Shown here: piece by piece, positions 7,969 through 16,225 of the stretch
Numbering within the stretch: position 1 is the stretch's first letter
Layout of the letters: each line of letters starts with the position of its first letter
DNA from: Spirosoma fluviale
GTDB lineage: Bacteria > Bacteroidota > Bacteroidia > Cytophagales > Spirosomataceae
Assembly (NCBI GenBank): GCA_945901025.1
Contig: CAMDJW010000012.1
Coordinates: forward strand, 26,069-90,068
DNA: 64,000 nucleotides
Direction of reading: 5' to 3'
Notes under the pieces: model-generated
The model's database searches: none
The model's input: only the letters and a program-made list of their open reading frames with translations
What the model was told of the DNA's origin: nothing
Made by a program: the position numbers and the translations under genes

Positions 7969-8298
7969 ATGGACTCACCTTTTTACAAAAAAAGCCCAAA
8001 AGCATCTTCTAGAAAAAGTGATAGCTCCTCCCTAAAAGAAGCCATTGAGTCGTTACTTAAAATATATAAATTACAAGGGAAATTTGACGAGACGTATGTG
8101 TCGGCCAACTGGGAATCCATTATGGGTAAACCGATCGCTGCCAGAACGCAAAAGGTGTACGTGACGAATCATAAATTATTTCTTCAGATCGATTCAGCAC
8201 CGCTCAAGAAAGAACTGATGATGGCCAAACAAAAAATGATCGAATTAATCAACAAATCAGCTGACAACGAGGTCGTCAAGGAAGTGATTTTTCTTTAA
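7969..8298 (+). CDS. DUF721 domain protein
   Basis: A 109-residue protein. A Ser/Lys-rich N-terminus (residues 8-22) precedes a DUF721 domain with the typical pattern: NWESIMGKPIAARTQKVYVTN, then LFLQIDSAPLKKELMMAKQKMIELIN. DUF721 includes DciA-like proteins linked to replicative helicase loading in some bacteria, but short Bacteroidota members have not been assigned by anything visible here. ATG start after an A/T-rich region. The 3' end overlaps the convergent GT87 gene by 23 nt. Confidence 0.85.
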   Translation: MDSPFYKKSPKASSRKSDSSSLKEAIESLLKIYKLQGKFDETYVSANWESIMGKPIAARTQKVYVTNHKLFLQIDSAPLKKELMMAKQKMIELINKSADNEVVKEVIFL

Positions 8299-9463
8299 TG
8301 CTATCGCTGGGCGATTCATCCATAAACAAATCATACGCTAAAACACACCAAACAATCAATAATGGCAAAATCATTAAGGCATATTGATTAATGTATGCTT
8401 CACGAAGGTAGCGAGGGAACAAATCCGTGGGAGAAAAGCTTGATATAAGTAAGGTGCCAACCAGCAAGCTCCACCTTACCTTGTTTTTAGGTCCCAAAAT
8501 GAACCATAATCCTACCCCCGGAAATGCCATAATTAAAGTGGGCGATTCCGTTCCCGTACTCGCAAGCATTAAGTAAATGGTCACAAAGGCTAAAATCCTT
8601 AATTGGAAATCAATCCGACCCCATTTCGACGGCTGAAAATAAACGATCACATTGAGCAGCATCGATGGAATCAAAAACCATATATTAGACAAATTTTCAT
8701 CCCTGAAAATGCGGCGAAACATGCCCATCACGCACACATCTGTTCGTACATTTTGAATGTTTATATTGAGTTCATTCTTGTGTGTCAGTATCCCAATCCA
8801 ATCATAATACGTTTGAATGCCATATTGATAACCTCCTAAAATCATGGGAGTAATTCCCCAAATTACCAACCAGGCCAATAAATAATAAAAAAACCGAAGT
8901 CTGGTTTTTGAAAAAAAGAAAAATGCCAATCCTACAATGCCATAGAATTTAATCAAGATCCCTAGAATAATTAAACAAGCCGCCCAAAAATCTCGCCCCC
9001 GATGTACAAAAATATAACTCCACAAGATCATCGAGATACATAAACCATGAAATTGCGTATTTAAAAGAGCAGTAATCGCTGAATTCAAAATAATCCACAA
9101 AATACTGACGCGCTGATCGATTCGGATAGGCAAATTCTGTATGGCATAATATAAAATGACTGAATTGAACAAATTCCAAATTACCAAACTCAACCCTAAA
9201 GGCATCAACGAAAAAGGAGACATCAAAATAGCAAATACAGGTCCATATAAATACAGATCAAAATACTCTTTGGGATATTCTACATACAACGGCATTTGAT
9301 TAAAAAAATGACCCGTACTCGATTTAAAAATGACAAAATTATTAATATGAGAATGAACATCTGAAAGCAGATATTGCTTCAAGCCTGTGATGGCCCCTGC
9401 CAACAACCATATTGTGATTAATACAGAAGGCCGATGATACCAATGAATTTTATTATTTTCCAT
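8276..9463 (-). CDS. GT87 (DUF2029)-type membrane glycosyltransferase
   Basis: A 395-residue polytopic membrane protein with around ten hydrophobic segments. The N-terminal periplasmic loop after the first helix holds DVHSHINNFVIF and PLYVEYPKEYFDLYLYGP, the arrangement typical of GT87/DUF2029 GT-C enzymes, where the acidic residue early in the loop is catalytic. GT-C enzymes use polyprenyl-phosphate sugars as donors on the outer face of the inner membrane. It overlaps the deacetylase gene by 11 nt, and that gene is 1 nt from a GT2 gene, so the three are almost certainly one coupled unit. The acceptor is unknown (lipid A, another glycolipid or protein). Confidence 0.8.
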   Translation of the reverse strand: MENNKIHWYHRPSVLITIWLLAGAITGLKQYLLSDVHSHINNFVIFKSSTGHFFNQMPLYVEYPKEYFDLYLYGPVFAILMSPFSLMPLGLSLVIWNLFNSVILYYAIQNLPIRIDQRVSILWIILNSAITALLNTQFHGLCISMILWSYIFVHRGRDFWAACLIILGILIKFYGIVGLAFFFFSKTRLRFFYYLLAWLVIWGITPMILGGYQYGIQTYYDWIGILTHKNELNINIQNVRTDVCVMGMFRRIFRDENLSNIWFLIPSMLLNVIVYFQPSKWGRIDFQLRILAFVTIYLMLASTGTESPTLIMAFPGVGLWFILGPKNKVRWSLLVGTLLISSFSPTDLFPRYLREAYINQYALMILPLLIVWCVLAYDLFMDESPSDSIKEKSLP

Positions 9464-10244
9464 CTGAAAGGTTTTTTATGTAGGCATTCATCGTGATAAA
9501 ATCCACCAAATAATTTTTTTGCATTCCCTTTAAATAGCATTCGAGTTTTTTAAGTAAAGATCCTTGATGCCCCCTTTTCACGTGAAAAGGCAAAGGATAT
9601 TTGGACAAATCGGCAAATTCCCAAGGATGAAAATACAGGTTTACAAATCTGTTTTTTCTCAAACATACTTGAGATAAATAAGTAAAAAACCACAAAGGGA
9701 AATTTTTGAAAGCCAACCAAAATAAAGGGATTCGAGTTTTAGGTGTAACTGAAGCAGGAACATTCCATAGCTCATGCTCAAAAAAAGGGGTTGTTGGCTT
9801 ATCACGATGATCATAACGGCCCGGAATCCAAGTTGGATTAAGTGACGAATGATACGTATAACCGGCCAATTTGATTTCGGTTTCATCCACATATTGCATC
9901 CTAGCCATCCGAAAACCTAAAACCTTGCGGCCACTCAATTTTTCCAAAAGATCCTTCGAAGATTTTAAATCCTTTTTTGCGTCAAAACTTCCATGAAAAT
10001 AACCGTGTGAAGCCAATTCATGCCTATGATGTATTTTTGAAATCCAATCAGGATTATTTTCTGCAAAAACACCCGTACAAAAAATAGTGATGGGGATTTC
10101 CAATGAATCAACTAATTCCATGAAATTTTTCAAACCCTTTCTCGAGACCTCCAATTGTTCCTCCAATGTGATTTCAAACCCGTATTCTAAGGGGATATCA
10201 CACTCTTCAACATCCAAGGTTATCATGATTTTAGGTGTGGCCAT
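9453..10244 (-). CDS. NodB-type polysaccharide deacetylase family protein
   Basis: A 263-residue protein with NodB-homology features: the metal/catalytic Asp11 in ITLDVEE, the second motif HELASHGYFH with His80 and His84 as metal ligands, FRMARMQ as the arginine-containing motif, and NLYFHPWEF near residue 220 as the final histidine motif. It lacks a signal peptide, so it acts in the cytoplasm or on the cytoplasmic face of the membrane, as ArnD/NaxD-type enzymes do on undecaprenyl-phosphate sugars. It sits between a GT2 and a GT87 gene with 1-nt spacing and an 11-nt overlap. A DUF3473-like or amidase-type hydrolase would be alternatives. Confidence 0.8.
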   Translation of the reverse strand: MATPKIMITLDVEECDIPLEYGFEITLEEQLEVSRKGLKNFMELVDSLEIPITIFCTGVFAENNPDWISKIHHRHELASHGYFHGSFDAKKDLKSSKDLLEKLSGRKVLGFRMARMQYVDETEIKLAGYTYHSSLNPTWIPGRYDHRDKPTTPFFEHELWNVPASVTPKTRIPLFWLAFKNFPLWFFTYLSQVCLRKNRFVNLYFHPWEFADLSKYPLPFHVKRGHQGSLLKKLECYLKGMQKNYLVDFITMNAYIKNLSDGK

Positions 10245-10245
10245 G

Positions 10246-10980
10246 CTACAAATTAATCATTCTGCGAATCAAAATTGACCCAAAATTAAACAACTCGGTT
10301 AAAATAGTCTTGAACTTCATCTTGGAAAATTGGATTCCCTCTCGAACCTGAACATAAATCCAATCCATGCGAATGTCCTTTTGGTTAGATGCCATCACGA
10401 GAAACTCCATGTCAAATAAAAACGCTGAAATCTGCGTTTTTAGAAATAGTATCTTTCCTTTTTGGTTAAATCCTTTAAGTCCAGATTGGGTATCCTTGAC
10501 CTTTAAATGAGGGAAAAAAAGGTAATTCATTACCTTTAAACTCAACGAGAAAATTTTTCGCGATAAAGGCAGAGAATCATAATAATGTTCGTCCCGAACT
10601 CCGACAACAATATCAACATTTTCTTCATCCAATTTTCTGTACATCTCCAATGCATTTTCCAACTTATATGGATAATCGGCATCCGTATAAATAATAATCT
10701 CGGAGGTAGTTTGTTTTATAGCCTCCCTCAAAGCCCCACCCTTGCCTACGTTTTTAGGCAAATCAATATAACTAAAATAGGGTATTTGAGTGTTTAAATA
10801 AAGGATATCTTGTTCATTAATCCCCTGTGAACTACCATCATTCACGACGTAAACTTTAATTTGAAGATCTTTCGGCAACATCTTGACAAAAAGCCCATAA
10901 TAATGCACTAAATCCTGAGCCCAATGCAGGTGTGGATTATAACAAGGGTGAACTAAGTCAAGAGATTTGTAATCTTTCAA
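10246..10980 (-). CDS. GT2 polyprenyl-phosphate sugar synthase-like glycosyltransferase (TTG start)
   Basis: A 244-residue GT-A fold family 2 enzyme. Motifs: VHPCYNP near the N-terminus, VVNDGSS, GKGGALREAI, TDADYPY (the metal-binding DxD-like site) and DTQSGLKGFN. These match dolichyl/undecaprenyl-phosphate sugar synthases. There are no clear membrane helices; the C-terminal stretch ILTELFNFGSILIRRMINL may be a membrane-associating helix. The start must be TTG at 10980: an in-frame TAA lies two codons upstream and the first ATG would remove the PCYNP motif. It opens the GT2-deacetylase-GT87 unit. Confidence 0.82.
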   Translation of the reverse strand: MKDYKSLDLVHPCYNPHLHWAQDLVHYYGLFVKMLPKDLQIKVYVVNDGSSQGINEQDILYLNTQIPYFSYIDLPKNVGKGGALREAIKQTTSEIIIYTDADYPYKLENALEMYRKLDEENVDIVVGVRDEHYYDSLPLSRKIFSLSLKVMNYLFFPHLKVKDTQSGLKGFNQKGKILFLKTQISAFLFDMEFLVMASNQKDIRMDWIYVQVREGIQFSKMKFKTILTELFNFGSILIRRMINL

Positions 10981-11065
10981 ACTTTATTTTTTTTGCAATA
11001 TTACGAAATTTAAGCCTTGGGTATGATTAAAAAAACGCAGATATTTGCTAGCATTTAATTTTCAT

Positions 11066-11968
11066 ATGGCAAATCCCCCATTATTAAAATCTGGCGACCT
11101 AGTTTCGGTTTTATCCCCAGCATCGCATACCAACTCAAATGCCTGGGAAAAAGGAATTGAAGTACTTGAGAAATGGGGATTACGTGTCGATCGGGGCGAA
11201 CATTATTTATCCCAATATTTTGGTTTTGGAGGGACCGATGCTGAACGTCTAAATGACTTACAAAAAGCATTAGATAACCCGGAAATTAAAGCCATATTTC
11301 CGATCAGAGGTGGCTATGGAACGAGCCGTTTATTGGACGATTTAGATTTTTCCTTATTCTTGCAAAATCCGAAATGGATTGTGGGATTTTCAGATATCAC
11401 CGCATTATTAACGCACATTGATTCATTAGGTGTTGCCGGAATTCATGGTCCAATGCCCAATAATTTTTGCCAAAAAGGAGGAGAATTATCTCTTCAAGCA
11501 TTGAACGAAGTTCTGTTTAATGGACGTGCTATTTACACATGTAAACCACATCCATCCAATATCTTAGGTGAGATTCAAGGAGAATTGATCGGCGGAAATC
11601 TTTCCTTATTATCGCATTTGATTGGCTCCAAAAGCTTTAGTAGACCGGATGGAAAAATTTTAGTGATTGAGGAAATAGGCGAAAGACTATATCACGTAGA
11701 TCGTATGTTGGTCCAACTAAAACGATCAGGGTATTTTGAGGGACTTACCGGCATGATCATCGGTGGATTTACCGATTGCAATGAGGCTCCTTTAACCATA
11801 GGAAAATCTGCGCAGGAATTAATTTTAGAACATACAGAAGATTATCAATTGCCCATAGCATTTGATTTTCCATTAGGCCATGTTCCGGCAAATCATCCAG
11901 TGATTTTTGGGGTGAAATCCAACTTATTGATAAGTTCAGAAAAAGTCCAACTAACTTGTCAACTTTAA
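11066..11968 (+). CDS. S66 family LD-carboxypeptidase
   Basis: A 300-residue S66 peptidase (muramoyltetrapeptide carboxypeptidase, LdcA family), a cytoplasmic enzyme that trims the terminal D-Ala from recycled murein tetrapeptides. GGYGTSRLLDDLDF, then GFSDITALL with the nucleophile Ser109, VIEEIGERLYHVDRM with the catalytic Glu, and PLGHVPANHPVIFG with the catalytic His are all present. The frame reaches back to a TTG at 11045, but the ATG at 11066 gives the normal family N-terminus (ANPPLLKSGDLVSVLSPAS). It is probably on its own transcript, divergent from the GT2 gene. Its substrate pathway connects it to mpl at 37.3 kb. Confidence 0.9.
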   Translation: MANPPLLKSGDLVSVLSPASHTNSNAWEKGIEVLEKWGLRVDRGEHYLSQYFGFGGTDAERLNDLQKALDNPEIKAIFPIRGGYGTSRLLDDLDFSLFLQNPKWIVGFSDITALLTHIDSLGVAGIHGPMPNNFCQKGGELSLQALNEVLFNGRAIYTCKPHPSNILGEIQGELIGGNLSLLSHLIGSKSFSRPDGKILVIEEIGERLYHVDRMLVQLKRSGYFEGLTGMIIGGFTDCNEAPLTIGKSAQELILEHTEDYQLPIAFDFPLGHVPANHPVIFGVKSNLLISSEKVQLTCQL

Positions 11969-12018
11969 CATTTATTGGTTGGAATAAGGGCTAGATTTGA
12001 GTCAATCAATTCGCCACT

Positions 12019-13557
12019 ATGCTCGCAAAAACATATGGAAGCTCTGTTTTTGGAGTATCCGCTTCTTTAATAACGATTGAGACTAATGTGAGTCAAGGCA
12101 CCAAGTGCTTTTTAGTTGGCCTCCCCGATTCCACCATCAAAGAATCCATCCTTCGAGTAGAATCCGCCTTAAAGCAAATGGGATTCTTTTTCCCACGCAG
12201 AAAAGTGATTATCAATTTAGCGCCAGCCGATATCCGCAAAGAAGGTTCAGCTTATGATTTACCCATTGCACTTTCCATTTTACATGCCTCAGAACAAATT
12301 AGTTTCCCTAATTTAGACCACTATGTAATCATGGGCGAATTAGGATTAAATGGCGATTTAAGACCTATTAAGGGAGCCTTACCCATGGTTTTAGAAGCCA
12401 AAAAACAAGGTATTTTTAAAATCATTTTACCCAAACAGAATGCCAATGAGGCCGCCATTGTCAGTGAGATGGAAGTTTTTGGGATGGAAACACTCCAAGA
12501 GACTGTCCAGTTTTTGCGAGGTAAAACGATACATCATAAAACATTGATCAATATTGATCCCTTATTTAACAACCAAACCAACGATTTTGAGCTTGACTTT
12601 TCGAATGTTCAGGGACAGGCACACGCCAAAAGAGCCATGGAAATTGCCGCTGCTGGTTCACACAACCTCATTATGATAGGTCCGCCAGGTGCTGGCAAAA
12701 CGATGTTAGCCAAAAGAATTTCAAGCATATTACCCCCAATGACGCTCCAAGAAGCACTCGAAACAACCAAAATACATTCCGTGGCGGGAAAATTAAGTGA
12801 TAAAAAAGCACTTATTGCCACTAGGCCATTTCGATCGCCCCACCATTCGATTTCATCCGTGGCATTGATTGGTGGTGGATCCATTCCCCAACCAGGGGAA
12901 ATTTCTCTAGCGCATCATGGGGTCCTTTTTTTAGACGAGCTGCCAGAATTTTCAAGACATGTCCTAGAGGTATTGCGCCAACCGCTTGAAGATCGAAGCA
13001 TTCATATTTCTAGGGCAAGGTGGGTGGTCGAATTTCCGGCCAACTTCATGTTGATAGCTAGCATGAACCCTTGTCCCTGTGGGTTTTATAATCATCCCAT
13101 CAAGACTTGCACATGTGGGTCTGAAAATGTTCGTAAATATTTAAATAAAATTTCAGGTCCATTGTTAGACCGAATTGACATGCATGTAGAGATTACCCCT
13201 ATTTATTATGAAGAAATGACTTCAGAAAAGCCGGCGGAAAATAGCGAAACGATCCGCCAAAGAGTGATAAAGGCTGTGGACATGCAGAAAAAACGTTTTA
13301 AAGGGTCCGTAAATACCTATTCAAATGCAAATATGTCTTCACAAATGGTGAAAGAAATTTGCCAATTAGATACTGCATCCCAACAATTACTCAAACGCGC
13401 GATGGATAATTTACAACTTTCCGCCAGAGCTTATGACCGGATTTTGAAGTTGGCAAGAACCATTGCAGATTTAAGTCAAATGAATCAAATTGACTTGGCG
13501 CATGTAGCTGAGGCCATTACCTATCGAAATTTAGATAGAGAAAATTGGGCAGGATAA
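12019..13557 (+). CDS. yifB: YifB/ComM family Mg-chelatase-like AAA+ ATPase
   Basis: A 512-residue protein with three regions: an N-terminal Lon-protease-like ChlI domain (residues 1 to about 170), a Mg-chelatase-type AAA+ domain with Walker A GPPGAGKTM and Walker B LFLDELPEF, and a C-terminal helical domain. A Cys-rich element, NPCPCGFYNHPIKTCTCGS, is the conserved zinc-like insert of this family. ComM in other bacteria is a helicase that helps branch migration during natural transformation; whether that holds here is unknown. The following gene starts only 25 nt downstream, so co-transcription is likely. Confidence 0.93.
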   Translation: MLAKTYGSSVFGVSASLITIETNVSQGTKCFLVGLPDSTIKESILRVESALKQMGFFFPRRKVIINLAPADIRKEGSAYDLPIALSILHASEQISFPNLDHYVIMGELGLNGDLRPIKGALPMVLEAKKQGIFKIILPKQNANEAAIVSEMEVFGMETLQETVQFLRGKTIHHKTLINIDPLFNNQTNDFELDFSNVQGQAHAKRAMEIAAAGSHNLIMIGPPGAGKTMLAKRISSILPPMTLQEALETTKIHSVAGKLSDKKALIATRPFRSPHHSISSVALIGGGSIPQPGEISLAHHGVLFLDELPEFSRHVLEVLRQPLEDRSIHISRARWVVEFPANFMLIASMNPCPCGFYNHPIKTCTCGSENVRKYLNKISGPLLDRIDMHVEITPIYYEEMTSEKPAENSETIRQRVIKAVDMQKKRFKGSVNTYSNANMSSQMVKEICQLDTASQQLLKRAMDNLQLSARAYDRILKLARTIADLSQMNQIDLAHVAEAITYRNLDRENWAG

Positions 13558-13582
13558 TGTATTTTTGAAAAAAAATAGTTTT

Positions 13583-14599
13583 ATGCTAAAGAAAATTTCA
13601 ATTCTATTTCTCTTCATTCAACAAATTGCTTTGGGACAAAGCAAAACAGAAAATCCTTCATTTAGGCCTTTAGAGAGTTTTGAGCAGATATTTGCCAAAG
13701 CTGCCAAAGAAAAAAAGCCCGTATTTTTCGAAGCATATCTGCCTACATGTTCACATTGTATGGCCTATGACAAGACATTGCGAGACCCCAAAATAAAATC
13801 ATATTTGTCAACTCATTTTTTAGCCTACCAATTGGATTTGAGCAAAAGAGAGAATGGCTTATTTCTAAGAAAGAATAAAATATTTGTTCCTTCAACTCCT
13901 TCATTTATCGTTTTTTCACCAGAAGGTAAAGTGATCAATGTCGAGCCCGTGGGAGATGAAACCAATACCATCGATGGAATTCAGTTGATTTTAAATAAGG
14001 CGAAAGACATGAATAAAAATATGATCGCAAGCCTTAAGAAATTTGATGCTGGAGATCAAGATTTTGATAATATGTTATCTGTGGCGCTATTTGCGCGATA
14101 TACGATGGATACCGTAAAAAATATGGAAGTCGTAAATAAGCTTGCAAATTCCGTAAAGCCTGATCAGTATCTTGATAAAATGTCATTTCTATTAATGCAG
14201 CGAGTGATGTTGGATACGGATAATAAACTATTCCAATTTTTCATTCAAAATCTTCCGGCCTACAAGAAAAAATTTGATTCCTTGGAGGTAAAACAAACGG
14301 CTGAAAATGTACTGATGTCCAGTTTATATTGCAGTCGGGCTAGAAAATATTCCCCAAGCAAAATTGATCAAATAAAAAGTGGACTTAGGTTATTAGGAGT
14401 GCCCGAAAATCAAATTGCCACACGCTGCATTGTTTTGGAGGTGTTAATTGACCTAGGCCAACAAAATATTCAGGGTGCAACGGGGAAAATCAAAAACTAT
14501 TATCAAGGAAAACCTATTCCGGAAAAAGAAATGGATTTTTGGTGCACGCAATTAAAGAGAAATCAAAAAGCGGAAATGCCTTGTCCTTTAAACCCATAA
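13583..14599 (+). CDS. Secreted thioredoxin-fold protein
   Basis: A 338-residue protein with a signal peptide (about 1-18, ending ALGQ) and a thioredoxin-like domain holding the redox pair Cys56-Ser-His-Cys59 (PTCSHCMAYD) and the cis-Pro context PSTPSFIVF. The C-terminal 180 residues are helical and of unknown function; they contain extra cysteines near the end. Periplasmic thiol-disulfide exchange is likely. The frame begins at a TTG (13565), but the ATG at 13583 gives a proper signal peptide (MLKKISILFLFIQQ), so I use that. Confidence 0.82.
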   Translation: MLKKISILFLFIQQIALGQSKTENPSFRPLESFEQIFAKAAKEKKPVFFEAYLPTCSHCMAYDKTLRDPKIKSYLSTHFLAYQLDLSKRENGLFLRKNKIFVPSTPSFIVFSPEGKVINVEPVGDETNTIDGIQLILNKAKDMNKNMIASLKKFDAGDQDFDNMLSVALFARYTMDTVKNMEVVNKLANSVKPDQYLDKMSFLLMQRVMLDTDNKLFQFFIQNLPAYKKKFDSLEVKQTAENVLMSSLYCSRARKYSPSKIDQIKSGLRLLGVPENQIATRCIVLEVLIDLGQQNIQGATGKIKNYYQGKPIPEKEMDFWCTQLKRNQKAEMPCPLNP

Positions 14600-14626
14600 G
14601 ATAAATTATATCCATCAAATCGCTTT

Positions 14627-14634
14627 TACCTTTG
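14627..14634 (+). promoter_or_regulatory. Candidate -7 box (TACCTTTG) for the M28 peptidase
   Basis: Matches TAnnTTTG in the 98-nt gap before the peptidase gene and would give a leader of about 58 nt. No clear TTG -33 element is visible, so the call is tentative. Confidence 0.4.
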
Positions 14635-14697
14635 GTATTTTACTGAAAAAAAACTAATTTTCTAAAAGGTTATCAACTCGGTTCTATCCTTCAACCT

Positions 14698-16185
14698 ATG
14701 AAAAGAATTTTTACCTTATTTCTTTCACTTTCGGTTTTGTTAGTTTCCACAAGTTCGACCCCTTTAGGTGGGGAAGAAAGTCTTGAAGATGTATTCAAAC
14801 GAATAAAAGAGGAGGTTGAAAATAACTCAAAGGCCTACACAACATTAGGGGATGCATGCACTAAAATAGGCCATCGATTAACGGGTAGTCCTCAGGGAAA
14901 AAAAGCTGAAGAGTATGTCTACAAAATGTTCAAAGATTATGGATTTCGCGATGTAAAATATCAGGGATTTCAAGTTGAAGCATGGGCTAGAGACACCGTA
15001 ACCTTATCCGTCGCTCCTCCAAAATCAGATGACTTCAGGGAAATCCAAGTAGTTTCACTCGCAATGACTCCTGTGGAAGCTAATATTCAAGGAACTATCG
15101 TGGATGTGGGCAATGGACTAGATGCCGACTTTGAATCTAAAAAAGAATGGGTAAAAGGTAAAGTCGTTTTAGCCAATATCGGGTTATTGGATGTCGCGCC
15201 AGGAACAAAAAATTTACATCGATCTGAAAAAACAGCTCTTGCCATACAATATGGTGCCATTGGCGTCATATTTTCGAACAGCGTTAAAGGTCAAGTTTTA
15301 TTAACGGGAACAGCGTCAGTCACCGGGAATTTGATTTCCATTCCTGCCGTTTGTGTTTCCTATGAAAGTGGTATTGAAATTAGGAAATGGCTAAAAGACC
15401 AACCCGGATTATTGGGATTCATTGAGATGCACAATGTAAGCCAACCGATTAAGGCTAGAAATGTAATAGCAACATTAAAAGGAGATAACCGAAAATACAA
15501 ACATGAAAAAATCATTATTGGCGGCCATTTAGATTCATGGGATTTAGCGACAGGGGCCATTGATAATGGAATTGGTTCATTTTCGGTCATTGATATCGCC
15601 CGAACTTTTAAAGCATTGGGATTAAAAAGTAAGCGTACGATTGAATTTGTCGCTTTTATGGGAGAAGAAGGTGGTTTGTTGGGTTCGAAAGCCTACATTG
15701 AACGAGCGAAAAAATCGGGGGATATAGACCAGATCGTTTACATGATCAATTTAGACATGACGAATAATGTGCACGGATTTAATGGAGGGGGAAGAAAAGA
15801 ACTCATGCCTTTATTGAAAGAAATTGGCGACAAGATTAAATCCATTGATGAAAAATTCGCGAATGAACTTGAAAATTCCGCCGGTTTACATTCAGATCAT
15901 CAATCCTTTTTACTCGAAGGAATTCCTGCTAGTGCGCCCATGGGAAAATTAGAGAAAAGTGTATTGGACTGCTATCATGCCGATTGCGATGTGTTTGACT
16001 TAGTCAATAAGAAGGAAATGGAAAACACGGTGAAATATACCGCCATGTTACTTTATGGAATGGCAAACACGAATAATTTTCCTGCCAAACGACTTGACTT
16101 CTATTCGACACGTGATTTTTTCATCAAAGAAAATCTCAGGAGGGAGTTAGAATTAGGCAATGAGTGGCGCTGGGGCAACGATTGA
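14698..16185 (+). CDS. Secreted M28 family metallopeptidase with PA domain
   Basis: A 495-residue protein with a signal peptide (about 1-20), a PA domain inserted around residues 130-250, and an M28 zinc aminopeptidase/carboxypeptidase Q-like domain. The metal-binding blocks are GGHLDSWDLATGAIDNG (His and Asp), FMGEEGGLLGS (catalytic and metal Glu), LDMTNN (Asp) and HSDHQSF/CYHADCD (final His). It should cleave amino-terminal or dipeptide bonds outside the cytoplasm, feeding peptide use. Family length is normal. It is transcribed in the same direction as ftsZ, which starts 40 nt later. Confidence 0.92.
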   Translation: MKRIFTLFLSLSVLLVSTSSTPLGGEESLEDVFKRIKEEVENNSKAYTTLGDACTKIGHRLTGSPQGKKAEEYVYKMFKDYGFRDVKYQGFQVEAWARDTVTLSVAPPKSDDFREIQVVSLAMTPVEANIQGTIVDVGNGLDADFESKKEWVKGKVVLANIGLLDVAPGTKNLHRSEKTALAIQYGAIGVIFSNSVKGQVLLTGTASVTGNLISIPAVCVSYESGIEIRKWLKDQPGLLGFIEMHNVSQPIKARNVIATLKGDNRKYKHEKIIIGGHLDSWDLATGAIDNGIGSFSVIDIARTFKALGLKSKRTIEFVAFMGEEGGLLGSKAYIERAKKSGDIDQIVYMINLDMTNNVHGFNGGGRKELMPLLKEIGDKIKSIDEKFANELENSAGLHSDHQSFLLEGIPASAPMGKLEKSVLDCYHADCDVFDLVNKKEMENTVKYTAMLLYGMANTNNFPAKRLDFYSTRDFFIKENLRRELELGNEWRWGND

Positions 16186-16225
16186 TGAATAATTTTTTAA
16201 TACAAATGACAAGCTTTTTTAAAAT

